The notes beneath the pieces were generated by a model that was given only the letters and a program-made list of their open reading frames with translations, did not search any database and had not been told where the DNA came from. Made by a program: the position numbers and the translations under genes. A stretch of DNA of 64,000 nt from contig NZ_LKEG01000057.1 of the NCBI RefSeq assembly GCF_001645105.1, positions 1-64,000 of the forward strand, written 5' to 3'. This document shows, piece by piece, positions 34,664 to 42,592 of the stretch. How positions within the stretch are numbered: the stretch's first letter is position 1; the number at the start of each line of letters is the position of its first letter. The DNA is from Pseudomonas marginalis. GTDB lineage: Bacteria > Pseudomonadota > Gammaproteobacteria > Pseudomonadales > Pseudomonadaceae.

Positions 34664-35224
34664 ATGACCGTATCCCTGCCCCACCATTACCGCGAGATCC
34701 TCAAGGGCTTGGGCGAAGACCCCGAGCGCGAAGGCTTGCTCGACACCCCCAAGCGCGCCGCCAAGGCCATGCAATACCTGTGTCATGGCTATGAGCAGAA
34801 CCTGGAAGAGATCGTCAACGGCGCGCTGTTTACCTCTGACAATGACGAGATGGTGATCCTCAAGGACATCGAGCTGTACTCGCTGTGCGAGCACCACCTG
34901 CTGCCCTTTATCGGCAAGGCCCACGTGGCCTATATTCCGACCGGCAAGGTATTGGGCCTGTCGAAACTGGCGCGCATCGTCGATATGTTTGCACGCCGCC
35001 TGCAGATCCAGGAAAACCTCACCCGGCAAATTGCCGATGCTATCCAGGACGTGACCCAGGCAGCCGGTGTGGCGGTGGTAATCGAAGCCAAGCACATGTG
35101 CATGATGATGCGCGGCGTGGAAAAACAGAATTCAACCATGAACACCTCGGTGATGCTCGGCGCGTTCCGCGAGTCGAACACCACGCGCATGGAGTTCCTG
35201 CAACTGATCGGACGGAGCAAGTAG
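34664..35224 (+). CDS. folE: GTP cyclohydrolase I
   Basis: FolE (186 aa) converts GTP to 7,8-dihydroneopterin triphosphate, the first step to folate and monapterin. The zinc site is C75, H78 (LCEHHLLPF) and C146 (KHMCMMMRGV); QNSTMNTSVMLG near 156-167 is the conserved C-terminal block. Length is normal for the bacterial type I enzyme. It lies between folM and folX with short spacers, and the three enzymes make a complete branch to tetrahydromonapterin once the phosphates are removed. A folE copy is light-induced in P. putida as I recall, which matters because of the LOV/LitR genes nearby. Confidence 0.95.
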   Translation: MTVSLPHHYREILKGLGEDPEREGLLDTPKRAAKAMQYLCHGYEQNLEEIVNGALFTSDNDEMVILKDIELYSLCEHHLLPFIGKAHVAYIPTGKVLGLSKLARIVDMFARRLQIQENLTRQIADAIQDVTQAAGVAVVIEAKHMCMMMRGVEKQNSTMNTSVMLGAFRESNTTRMEFLQLIGRSK

Positions 35225-35226
35225 CA

Positions 35227-35604
35227 ATGCCACAACTTCAACCAGGCATGGCGCGCATCCGGGTCAAGGACCTGTGCCTGCGCACCTTTATCGGCATCAA
35301 CGAGGACGAGATCCTCAACAAACAGGATGTGCTGATCAACCTGACGATCCTGTATGCCGCCCAGGAAGCCGTGCGCGACAACGATATCGACCACGCGCTG
35401 AACTACCGCACCATCACTAAGGCGATCATCGCCCACGTCGAGGGCAACCGTTTTGCCCTGCTGGAGCGCCTGACCCAGGAGCTGCTGGATTTGGTGATGA
35501 GCAATGAGTCGGTGCTGTACGCCGAAGTCGAAGTGGACAAGCCCCATGCGCTGCGCTTTGCCGAATCGGTTTCGATTACCCTGGCAGCCAGCCGCCACCC
35601 CTGA
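35227..35604 (+). CDS. folX: Dihydroneopterin triphosphate 2'-epimerase
   Basis: FolX (125 aa) epimerises dihydroneopterin triphosphate to dihydromonapterin triphosphate. It has the tunnelling-fold of the FolB/FolX family: RIRVKDLCLRTFIGINEDE (about 10-28), the NYRTITKAI helix (about 59-67) and NRFALLERLTQELLD near 76-90. ATG 35227 lies two bases after the folE stop with a GGAGCAAG-like site inside folE, so the genes are translationally coupled. The position between folE and folM genes favours FolX over FolB aldolase. Confidence 0.9.
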   Translation: MPQLQPGMARIRVKDLCLRTFIGINEDEILNKQDVLINLTILYAAQEAVRDNDIDHALNYRTITKAIIAHVEGNRFALLERLTQELLDLVMSNESVLYAEVEVDKPHALRFAESVSITLAASRHP

Positions 35605-35620
35605 ATTGTCAGTGAGCCCT

Positions 35621-35932
35621 ATGAACGACCAACAACGCCTCGAACTCGAAGCCGCCGCCTTCCGCCGGCTGGTGGCCCACCTGGACAGCCGCAAGGATGT
35701 GCAAAACATCGACCTCATGAACCTCTCGGGCTTCTGCCGTAACTGCTTGTCCAAGTGGTACAAGGCCGCGGCCGATGAACGCCAGATCGACGTCAGCCTC
35801 GATGACGCCCGTGAAGTGGTGTACGGCATGCCGTACGCCGAGTGGAAAGCCCAGTACCAGAAAGAAGCCAGTGCCGACCAGCAGGCGGCGTTCGCCAAAG
35901 GCGTCAATGACCCTGCGCCCGTCAAAGGCTGA
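35621..35932 (+). CDS. DUF1244 family protein
   Basis: The 103-aa protein carries the DUF1244 domain, a small helical fold of unknown function found across proteobacteria. The signature is AFRRLVAHLDSRKDVQNIDL, then MNLSGFCRNCLSKWY near 40-55, with a CRNC pair that could bind metal. It starts 16 bp after folX and is probably in the same transcript. No signal peptide or membrane segment is present. Its place behind folX is common in pseudomonads, but nothing shows a pterin role. Confidence 0.9.
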   Translation: MNDQQRLELEAAAFRRLVAHLDSRKDVQNIDLMNLSGFCRNCLSKWYKAAADERQIDVSLDDAREVVYGMPYAEWKAQYQKEASADQQAAFAKGVNDPAPVKG

Positions 35933-35978
35933 ATTCGGCAATAGCGAATTAACGTTAAAACAACCAAAGGAAGGTTAA

Positions 35979-36548
35979 GTGAAGCACTCTGTATACACAC
36001 TCGCTTTAACGCTGGGCCTGTTATCGTTATGCGCTTGCTCCACCGCTGACAAATACGCCAGCGGACGCTATTACGAAATTTATTCGGTGAGCGGCTTGGG
36101 CGCTTGTGAATTCAAACCGGCGTTCAACGATTGCGCCGAGCAACGTGTTTTCGACGTAAAGATATCGGACAACAAAGAGAAAATTGCGTTAGCGAAGTTT
36201 ATCAACCCCAGTGACAATGTCAGCTTCTTTGGCTTTATCCGAAACGATTACCCGGCACAAGTTAAACCGGTACGTGACTTTCTACTGTGGGCGCAGGCCG
36301 ATACGCACACCGCCAAACATTTAACGATGAAACGGCCTGCGGGTAACGCCTATGGCTATCTCTTCGAAAACAGAGAGGTCGAGTATCAGTTTGACTTTAC
36401 TCAGACCCGCGCGGGCGTGCCGATGCTGGTGATTCACATCGATGGCAAGGATCGCTACTTCGGGCTGACGGTAGAACAGGCAAAAAAACTGCTTTCCACC
36501 CTGGATGCCTGGTACGAAAATCGTGCTGTGGGGTACAAGCTGACGTAA
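35979..36548 (+). CDS. Hypothetical lipoprotein
   Basis: The 189-aa product has a lipoprotein signal (MKHSVYTLALTLGLLSLCAC, acylated Cys at 20). The mature part is rich in beta-strand residues, with cysteines at SGLGACEF and FNDCAEQR that may pair. The GTG start at 35979 follows AAAGGAAGG. No family is recognised. Base composition is visibly more AT-rich than the flanking genes, and a second lower-GC lipoprotein gene converges on it, so the pair may be a transferred unit. Confidence 0.82.
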   Translation: MKHSVYTLALTLGLLSLCACSTADKYASGRYYEIYSVSGLGACEFKPAFNDCAEQRVFDVKISDNKEKIALAKFINPSDNVSFFGFIRNDYPAQVKPVRDFLLWAQADTHTAKHLTMKRPAGNAYGYLFENREVEYQFDFTQTRAGVPMLVIHIDGKDRYFGLTVEQAKKLLSTLDAWYENRAVGYKLT

Positions 36549-36591
36549 TCCTGCGGGCAGGCAGCCGCAACGGCTGCCTGCCACGCTCGAA

Positions 36592-37137
36592 TCAGAACCT
36601 CTGCAACCTTGAAGTGCCCTCATCACAGTTTTTCAAGGCCAGGTCGGTGACCGGCTTTTTATCGTAGTAGCCCTTCTCGGTTTTATAGACTTCATAAACA
36701 GTGAGCTTGCGCGGTGCATACTGATTAACGAAGAGCCCGGTCACATAATAGTAAGAGCCTACGACCGGTCTGAATGTAACGGTACTGTACGAACCATTAG
36801 CGGTAATCATGCGCACTGCAATATTTCGCTGTGCACTGACCCAAAACTCGCGGCGTAGCGGAGGCGTTTCAGGGATCTCGGGAAACCCTTCGATTTTATT
36901 ATTCAATGCCGTCTGAAAACCGACCGCATTATTGGTGTAGCCATTTTGCGGGTCATCCAGGTTGATACACGTAGCGGTATTGGGGTAAACACGAACATAG
37001 TCAATATTACGGTTATCAAAACTCACACCGACACGTTCGCCGCCCTGAACGTCCTCCAGCTTATGGCTGTAGGTAGCGACTGAACAACCACTTAACACGA
37101 TCCCCGCAATCGCCGCAGACAGCATTATCCTTAACAC
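36592..37137 (-). CDS. Hypothetical lipoprotein
   Basis: The 181-aa product has a lipoprotein signal (lipobox LSGC ending at Cys18). The mature chain is strand-rich with many Tyr and Asn residues (FRPVVGSYYYVTGLFVNQYA near 123-142) and one Cys pair candidate (TATCIN and KNCDEG). I do not recognise a family. It converges with the previous lipoprotein gene at 43 bp distance. Like that gene it is less GC-rich than its surroundings. It is likely anchored at the outer membrane. Confidence 0.82.
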   Translation of the reverse strand: MLRIMLSAAIAGIVLSGCSVATYSHKLEDVQGGERVGVSFDNRNIDYVRVYPNTATCINLDDPQNGYTNNAVGFQTALNNKIEGFPEIPETPPLRREFWVSAQRNIAVRMITANGSYSTVTFRPVVGSYYYVTGLFVNQYAPRKLTVYEVYKTEKGYYDKKPVTDLALKNCDEGTSRLQRF

Positions 37138-37342
37138 AGCAACTCCTACTGTTATTCAAACCCCGCACTCCTTAAACCGAGCCGAGTGACTGCACGGATT
37201 CTAGGAAGCACCAAGACGAAAACGCAAACGCTTTAAAATATCCTGGCATGGAATGATCTCAACAAGCAAAAAAGTTACCATGGGCGCGCGTGCACATACG
37301 CTGATGAATACTGATTCCGAACGTTAATAAGGCTCCATACCC

Positions 37343-37684
37343 ATGACCGACCTGACCACTCTGCGCGCCAGCCTCAACAGCGGCGAACACGTTTTTGCCG
37401 ATACCTTGGCGTTTGTTGCCGCAGGTTATGACTACCAGCCCCAAGCCTTTACCAATGGTGATGTAGAAAATGCGGTGGGGCAGAACGAAGGGTCGTGCAA
37501 GACCTTGGGCCTGGCACTGCTGGAAGGCTTGAGCGACCAGGAAGCGCTGTTGGCATTTGGTGAGCATTACCGTTCGGTGGTGGCGACGCCTGAGGGCAAT
37601 GACCATGGCAATATCCGCGCATTGATCGCGCATGGCCTGGCAGGCGTTAAGTTCACTGCACAGCCACTGATCCGCAAGTCCTGA
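37343..37684 (+). CDS. HopJ-family protein
   Basis: The 113-aa protein matches the HopJ family, first named as a candidate type III effector of P. syringae but found in many bacteria with no secretion system, so a housekeeping role is likely. The family pattern is seen in FADTLAFVAAGYDYQPQAF, FTNGDVENAVGQNEGSCK and FGEHYRSVVATPEGNDHGNI. It is monocistronic. Its original bidirectional terminator, shared with trxB, has been split by the MITE downstream. Confidence 0.9.
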   Translation: MTDLTTLRASLNSGEHVFADTLAFVAAGYDYQPQAFTNGDVENAVGQNEGSCKTLGLALLEGLSDQEALLAFGEHYRSVVATPEGNDHGNIRALIAHGLAGVKFTAQPLIRKS

Positions 37685-37702
37685 GTCAGGTGCAGATCAA
37701 CA

Positions 37703-37731
37703 TGTGGGAGGGAGCTTTTCCCCTCCCACAA
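37703..37731. repeat. Hairpin of the GTGGGAGGG type
   Basis: TGTGGGAGGG, a short spacer and CCCCTCCCACA form a near-perfect stem 20 bp after the hopJ-family gene. It resembles a solitary REP-derived hairpin and touches the A-run of the split terminator. Confidence 0.6.
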
Positions 37732-37953
37732 AAAAACCGGCCTCTCAGCCTAATGCCAGTCAGTTAAGAAGCAGCAAGAACGAAAAGTAACCCGTGGCGA
37801 GGGAGCTTGCTCCCGCTGGACTGCGCAGCAGTCCCAGTCTTTTGAAACAAAGAGCTGGGGCCGCTTCGCGACCCAGCGGGAGCAAGCTCCCTCGCCACAG
37901 GTACGGTGCTCACCCTTAACTGACGGGCATTAGCCTCTCAGCCGGTTTTTTTA
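37729..37953. terminator. Bidirectional terminator split by the MITE
   Basis: AAAAAAACCGGC at the left of the insertion and GCCGGTTTTTTT at the right are the two 12-base arms of one stem with loop CTCTCA. They are now about 190 bp apart, so the stem between the hopJ-family gene and trxB is interrupted. Confidence 0.75.
37751..37932. mobile_element. 182-bp MITE carrying a REPIN, with target duplication
   Basis: Terminal inverted repeats of 18 bp, TAATGCCAGTCAGTTAAG (37751-37768) and the inverted TAATGCCCGTCAGTTAAG (37915-37932), differ at one base. The element is flanked by an 11-bp direct repeat, GCCTCTCAGCC (37740-37750 and 37933-37943). Inside is a REP pair with 26-bp arms (37794-37819 and 37873-37898). 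No coding capacity exists, so it needed a transposase in trans. Removing the element and one repeat copy restores a perfect terminator. Confidence 0.85.
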
Positions 37954-37964
37954 TTTCAACGAGT

Positions 37965-38927
37965 TCAGAACGAAGCGTTCTGCAGGCCGTCGAGGTAACG
38001 CTCGGCATCCAATGCCGCCATGCAGCCGGCACCGGCCGAGGTGATGGCCTGACGATACACGTGGTCAGCCACGTCACCGGCAGCGAAGATACCTTCGATG
38101 TTGGTGGCAGTGGCGTTGCCTTCGCGGCCGCCCTGCACCACCAGGTAACCGTCTTTGGCGTCCAGCACGCCTTCGAACAACGAAGTGTTCGGCGTGTGGC
38201 CGATGGCGATGAATACGCCGTCGACTTTCAGCTCGTCGAAGCTGCCGTCGTTGTTCTTCAGGCGCGCACCGGTCACACCCATGTTGTCGCCCAGGACTTC
38301 ATCCAGGGTGGCGTTGAGCTTGAGGATGATCTTGCCTTCAGCGACACGGGCGTGCAGCTTGTCGATCAGGATCTTCTCGGCACGGAAGGTCTCGCGGCGG
38401 TGAACCAGGGTCACAGTGCTGGCGATGTTGGCCAGGTACAGTGCCTCTTCCACGGCCGTGTTACCACCACCGACCACGGCGACCGGCTTGTTGCGGTAGA
38501 AGAAACCGTCGCAGGTCGCACAGGCGGAAACGCCCTTGCCCATGAACGCTTCTTCCGATGGCAGGCCCAGGTAACGGGCGCTGGCGCCGGTGGCGATGAT
38601 CAGCGCGTCACAGGTGTACACACCGCTGTCGCCGGTCAGGCTGTAAGGCTTCTTGGAGAAGTCGACCTTGTTGATGTGATCAAACACGATCTCGGTTTCA
38701 AAGCGCTCGGCGTGCTCTTTCATGCGTTCCATCAGCACCGGGCCGGTCAGACCGTGGACGTCGCCCGGCCAATTGTCGACTTCGGTAGTGGTGGTCAATT
38801 GACCGCCCGCCTGCATGCCGGTGATCAGCAGCGGCTTGAGGTTGGCCCGGGCAGCGTAGACCGCAGCGCTGTAACCGGCAGGGCCGGAACCGAGAATAAT
38901 CACTCGCGAATGACGGGTATCAGACAT
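37965..38927 (-). CDS. trxB: Thioredoxin reductase
   Basis: TrxB (320 aa) passes electrons from NADPH through FAD to thioredoxin. The FAD motif is GSGPAGYSAAVYAARANL at 14-31, the redox pair is C136-A-T-C139, the NADPH motif is GGGNTAVEEAL near 156-166, and FAAGDVADHVYRQA near 286-299 closes the FAD site. Length is typical of the low-molecular-weight bacterial enzyme. It is monocistronic. Its terminator has been split by a MITE, so transcripts may now run toward the hopJ-family gene on the opposite strand. Confidence 0.97.
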   Translation of the reverse strand: MSDTRHSRVIILGSGPAGYSAAVYAARANLKPLLITGMQAGGQLTTTTEVDNWPGDVHGLTGPVLMERMKEHAERFETEIVFDHINKVDFSKKPYSLTGDSGVYTCDALIIATGASARYLGLPSEEAFMGKGVSACATCDGFFYRNKPVAVVGGGNTAVEEALYLANIASTVTLVHRRETFRAEKILIDKLHARVAEGKIILKLNATLDEVLGDNMGVTGARLKNNDGSFDELKVDGVFIAIGHTPNTSLFEGVLDAKDGYLVVQGGREGNATATNIEGIFAAGDVADHVYRQAITSAGAGCMAALDAERYLDGLQNASF

Positions 38928-39222
38928 GACTCACTCCTATCGACCGCCCGGACTACAAGGCGGCTGGAATAAAAAAGGGACTACGAAGCACTTGGGGAAG
39001 GCTTGAACTCGCAGGCCCTGAAAAATAATGGGTGCAGCGTATCGAGGGGGGCAAGATTAAGGAAATACGGAATAACAATCCAGCTCATAGGTGGTCTCTA
39101 TGCAGTCGACCAGGTTGATCGACAGGATTCTTGCCTAGATGTTACTTATGATGTCGCCGCTTTCACCCAAGGTTTAAAGCCGGTAAGGTCGGCGCGTTCG
39201 TCCCCCTTGCTCGGAGTTCTCC

Positions 39223-39990
39223 ATGCCCGCCCCTGCTCTTTCCGGCCCGCAATACCTGCGTGAAGGCCTCAAACTGGTGTTGAGCCCCGGCCTGCGCCTG
39301 TTTGTGCTGCTGCCGCTGGCGATCAACCTGGTGCTGTTCGTCGGCTTGATCTATTTCGCCGGCCATCAGTTCAGCCTGTGGGTCGACCACTTGATGCCGA
39401 CACTGCCGAGCTGGCTGAGCTTTCTGAATTACCTGCTATGGCCACTGTTTGTGGTGCTGGTAGTGCTGATGGTGTTTTTCACCTTCACCATGCTGGCCAA
39501 TATTATCGCGGCGCCGTTCAACGGTTTTCTTTCGGAAAAAGTGGAAGTGGTGGTGCGCGGCACCGATGACTTCCCGGCCTTCAGCTGGGGTGAGTTGATC
39601 GCCATGGTCCCGCGCACGCTGGCGCGGGAAATGCGCAAACTGGGCTACTTCCTGCCACGGGCCATCGGCCTGTTTATCCTGTCGTTCATTCCGGTGGTCA
39701 ACCTGATCGCTGCGCCGCTGTGGCTGTTGTTTGGCGTGTGGATGATGGCGATCCAATACATCGACTACCCGGCCGACAACCACAAGCTGGGCTGGAACGA
39801 AATGCTCGCTTGGCTGCGCCAGAAGCGCTGGCAGAGCATGAGTTTCGGCGGCATCGTCTACCTGGTGCTGCTGGTGCCGGTGGTCAACCTGCTGATGATG
39901 CCGGCGGCGGTGGCCGGGGCCACACTGTTCTGGGTGCGCGAACAAGGCGCCGAGGCCATGGCATCGCAGCAAAAAGTGACCCGGTCATAA
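39223..39990 (+). CDS. cysZ: Sulfate transporter CysZ
   Basis: CysZ (255 aa) is an inner-membrane sulfate channel that feeds cysteine synthesis. Four main hydrophobic segments are seen (LFVLLPLAINLVLFVGLIYF near 27-46, LLWPLFVVLVVLMVFFTF near 70-87 and two further pairs), together with the family motif IIAAPFNGFLSEKVE near 96-110 and PADNHKLGW near 185. It is divergent from trxB across 295 bp that hold no other gene, and is followed at 54 bp by a glycosyltransferase gene. Confidence 0.92.
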   Translation: MPAPALSGPQYLREGLKLVLSPGLRLFVLLPLAINLVLFVGLIYFAGHQFSLWVDHLMPTLPSWLSFLNYLLWPLFVVLVVLMVFFTFTMLANIIAAPFNGFLSEKVEVVVRGTDDFPAFSWGELIAMVPRTLAREMRKLGYFLPRAIGLFILSFIPVVNLIAAPLWLLFGVWMMAIQYIDYPADNHKLGWNEMLAWLRQKRWQSMSFGGIVYLVLLVPVVNLLMMPAAVAGATLFWVREQGAEAMASQQKVTRS

Positions 39991-40023
39991 ATCCATCATC
40001 TCGATGACACAATGACGACATGG

Positions 40024-40042
40024 CCCACAGTGACACTGTGGG
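40024..40042. promoter_or_regulatory. Perfect 19-bp palindrome
   Basis: CCCACAGTG-A-CACTGTGGG (40024-40042) lies just before the ATG at 40045 of the glycosyltransferase gene. It may be an operator or a small hairpin that covers the ribosome binding region. Confidence 0.45.
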
Positions 40043-40044
40043 TC

Positions 40045-41247
40045 ATGACGACAGCCTCGCTTCACATCACCCTCATTACCGAAACCTTCCCGCCAGAGAT
40101 CAACGGGGTGGCCAATACCCTTGGCCGCCTGTGCGAGGGTTTGCGTTCACGTGGCCACCAAGTCGAACTGGTGCGCCCGCGCCAAGGCGTCGATCAGAGC
40201 CGTCCCAGCGATGACGAATTGCTGCTGTGTCGCGGCTGGCCGCTACCGGGTTATCCGGGCCTGCAATGGGGGCAGTCGTCGATGCACAAGTTGCTGCGGC
40301 GCTGGACACGCCAGCGCCCGGACGTGCTGTACATCGCCACGGAGGGGCCATTGGGCCTATCCGCCTTGCGCGCCGCGCGGCGTTTGGGGATCAGTGTGGT
40401 CAGCGGCTTTCACACCAACTTCCAGCAGTACTCGAACCAATACGGCCTGAGCCTGCTGAGCCGGATGGTCACTCACTACCTTCGCTGGTTTCATAATCGT
40501 TCGACCCTGACCCTGGTGCCCAGCGCCAGCCAGCGCCTGGAACTGGAACGCCGGCATTTCGAGCGTCTGGGGATGTTGGCGCGCGGGGTAGACAGCCAAC
40601 TGTTTCATCCCGCCAAGCGCGACAATGCGCTGCGGGAAAGTTGGGGGTTGAACAGTGAGCAAACCGCCGTGCTCTATGTCGGCAGGCTGGCGCAGGAAAA
40701 GAACTTGGGGCTGCTCAAGCGCTGCTTCGAGACCTTGCAGGACAGCTACCCGCTGCGTCAGATGAGACTGGTCGTCGTCGGCGATGGGCCACAACGCGCG
40801 ATGATGGAAAAGGAACTGCCGGAGGCGATCTTCTGCGGCACCTTGCGCGGTGAAGAACTGGCACGTCATTACGCGTCAGGCGATGTGTTTCTATTCCCCA
40901 GCCTGACCGAAACCTTCGGCAACGTGGTACTCGAAGCGATGGCATCGGGATTGGGCGTGGTGGCCTATGACCAGGCCGCAGCGACCCAGCATATACGCCA
41001 TGGCTACAACGGCGTGCTGGCGATGCCGGGGGACGAGGATGCATTTTGCGATGCCGCCAACTGGCTGCTGGAGGATGCCGAAAGCCTGCGCCGCATGCGC
41101 CTGAATGCACGCCAGCATGCGAGCCGCCAGGGCTGGCCGGCGATTATCGAGCAGTTCGAGCGCCAACTGCGCGGGGTCTGCAAGGACGGGCACCCGGTGC
41201 CCGCCCTGTCGCCGCTTACACCAGGCTCGTCAACGCCTCACGACTGA
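40045..41247 (+). CDS. GT4-family glycosyltransferase
   Basis: The product (400 aa) is a GT-B fold retaining glycosyltransferase of family 4. The N-terminal acceptor domain begins LHITLITETFPPEINGVANT, the family mark of MgtA/PimB-like mannosyl or glucosyl transferases that act on lipids. The donor-binding domain has VLYVGRLAQEKNLGLL near 213 and PSLTETFGNVVLEAMASGLG near 290 with the EX7E motif. An upstream in-frame ATG at 40012 would place the palindrome inside the gene; neither start has a strong ribosome binding site. The 3' end overlaps the convergent oxidoreductase gene by 32 bp. Confidence 0.88.
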   Translation: MTTASLHITLITETFPPEINGVANTLGRLCEGLRSRGHQVELVRPRQGVDQSRPSDDELLLCRGWPLPGYPGLQWGQSSMHKLLRRWTRQRPDVLYIATEGPLGLSALRAARRLGISVVSGFHTNFQQYSNQYGLSLLSRMVTHYLRWFHNRSTLTLVPSASQRLELERRHFERLGMLARGVDSQLFHPAKRDNALRESWGLNSEQTAVLYVGRLAQEKNLGLLKRCFETLQDSYPLRQMRLVVVGDGPQRAMMEKELPEAIFCGTLRGEELARHYASGDVFLFPSLTETFGNVVLEAMASGLGVVAYDQAAATQHIRHGYNGVLAMPGDEDAFCDAANWLLEDAESLRRMRLNARQHASRQGWPAIIEQFERQLRGVCKDGHPVPALSPLTPGSSTPHD

Positions 41248-42319
41248 AGGGCAGGATGTCGCCTTCGCGGCCTTCGCGCACCTTCACGGCCCAATCCGGA
41301 TCCACCAGCAGGGCGCGGCCCACGGCGACCAGGTCGAATTCGTCGTTGTTCAAGCGCTCCAGCAACTTCTCCAGGCTCGCCGGTTGCGCGACCTTGTCGG
41401 TGTTGACCATGAACTGCAGGAACTCGCCATCCAGGCCGACGCTGCCCACGGTGATGGTCGGCTTGCCGGTAAGCTGGCGGGTCCAGCCGGCCAGGTTGAG
41501 GTCGGAACCGTCGAATTCAGGCTCCCAGAAGCGGCGGGTGGAGCAGTGGAAAATGTCCACACCCGCGTCAGACAGTGGCTTGAGGAACTCACCCAGCGCC
41601 TCGGGGGTTTGCACCAGGCGCGCGGTGTAGTCCTGCTGTTTCCACTGGGAGAAACGCAGGATGATCGGGAAGTCCGGGCCAACGGCGGCGCGGGTGGCCT
41701 GGATCAGCTCGATGGCAAAACGTGAGCGGTTGGCCAAGCTGCCGCCGTATTCGTCGGTCCGCTGGTTGCTGCCTTCCCAGAAAAACTGGTCGACCAGATA
41801 GCCGTGGGCGCCGTGGATCTCCACGCCGTCCATGCCGATACTCTGGGCATCCTTGGCGGCTTGGGCGAAGGCGTCGATCACCGCCTTGATGTCTTGCTGG
41901 GTCATGCCGTGCACGACCACGTTGCCATCTTTGAGTTTTTCCATCGGGCCGTAGGCTGGCACGCTGGCGTCAGGCTCAGTGCCGATACGCCGTACGCTGC
42001 CCACGTGCCACAACTGCGGGACGATCTTGCCGCCTTCGGCGTGCACGGCGTCGACCACTTTCTTCCAGCCAGCCAAGGCAGCCTCACCGTAGAAGTGTGG
42101 AACATTGGGGTAGCCGTTGGACGCCTGATGGCCGACCACGGTGCCTTCGGTGATGATCAGGCCCACGCCAGCGGCAGCGCGGCGGCGGTAGTACTCGATC
42201 ACCTTGGAATTGGGCACGCCGCCTGGGGAGAACGAGCGCGTCATGGGCGCCATGACGACGCGGGTCGACAGTTGCAATGCACCGAGCTGGAAGGGTTTGA
42301 ACAAGGCCTGGACGGGCAT
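41216..42319 (-). CDS. Old yellow enzyme family NADH:flavin oxidoreductase
   Basis: The 367-aa enzyme is an FMN-dependent ene-reductase of the OYE family: MAPMTRSFSPGGVPN near 23-37 binds FMN, GVEIHGAHGYLVDQFFW near 171-187 holds the paired His residues for substrate, and NQRTDEYGGSLANRSRF follows. C-terminal DLVAVGRALLVDPDWAVKVR is typical. It reduces activated double bonds of unsaturated carbonyls or nitro compounds. ATG 42319 is preferred over an upstream extension. It is near NemA/xenobiotic reductase B in pattern, but the true substrate is not known. No regulator gene is adjacent. Confidence 0.9.
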   Translation of the reverse strand: MPVQALFKPFQLGALQLSTRVVMAPMTRSFSPGGVPNSKVIEYYRRRAAAGVGLIITEGTVVGHQASNGYPNVPHFYGEAALAGWKKVVDAVHAEGGKIVPQLWHVGSVRRIGTEPDASVPAYGPMEKLKDGNVVVHGMTQQDIKAVIDAFAQAAKDAQSIGMDGVEIHGAHGYLVDQFFWEGSNQRTDEYGGSLANRSRFAIELIQATRAAVGPDFPIILRFSQWKQQDYTARLVQTPEALGEFLKPLSDAGVDIFHCSTRRFWEPEFDGSDLNLAGWTRQLTGKPTITVGSVGLDGEFLQFMVNTDKVAQPASLEKLLERLNNDEFDLVAVGRALLVDPDWAVKVREGREGDILPFSREALTSLV

Positions 42320-42446
42320 GGGAGCACTCCACGAGAGACGGGGTTTATGATGGGGATCATATGGGCAGCGCAAAGCGCTGGGTAGCACTATTGATCTGAG
42401 TGATTAAGAGGTAAAAGTGGGATAGCCCGGTTGCCGCTGACCTGTA

Positions 42447-42570
42447 GTGAGCGGGCTTGCCCCGCGCTGGGTGGCGAAGCCGCCCCAGTAAAAACGCCGC
42501 ATTCTGTCTAGAAATGCGGCGTCTGATTTTAGGGCGGCTTCGCCACCCAGCGCGGGGCAAGCCCGCTCAC
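42447..42570. repeat. REPIN with perfect 39-bp arms and an inner hairpin
   Basis: The arm at 42447-42485 (GTGAGCGGGCTTGCCCCGCG, then CTGGGTGGCGAAGCC and GCCC) is repeated as an exact inverted copy at 42532-42570. Between them ACGCCGCATT/AATGCGGCGT (42494-42503 and 42513-42522) makes a second hairpin. It separates the OYE and gpx genes. Confidence 0.92.
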
Positions 42571-42592
42571 CACAAAAGCCTCCTGAACGTAT

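Noticed and set aside
37703..37731. GTGGGAGGG hairpin as the terminator of the hopJ-family gene
   Set aside because: It is followed by an A-run, not a T-run, on the plus strand. The real terminator is the split CCGGC stem.
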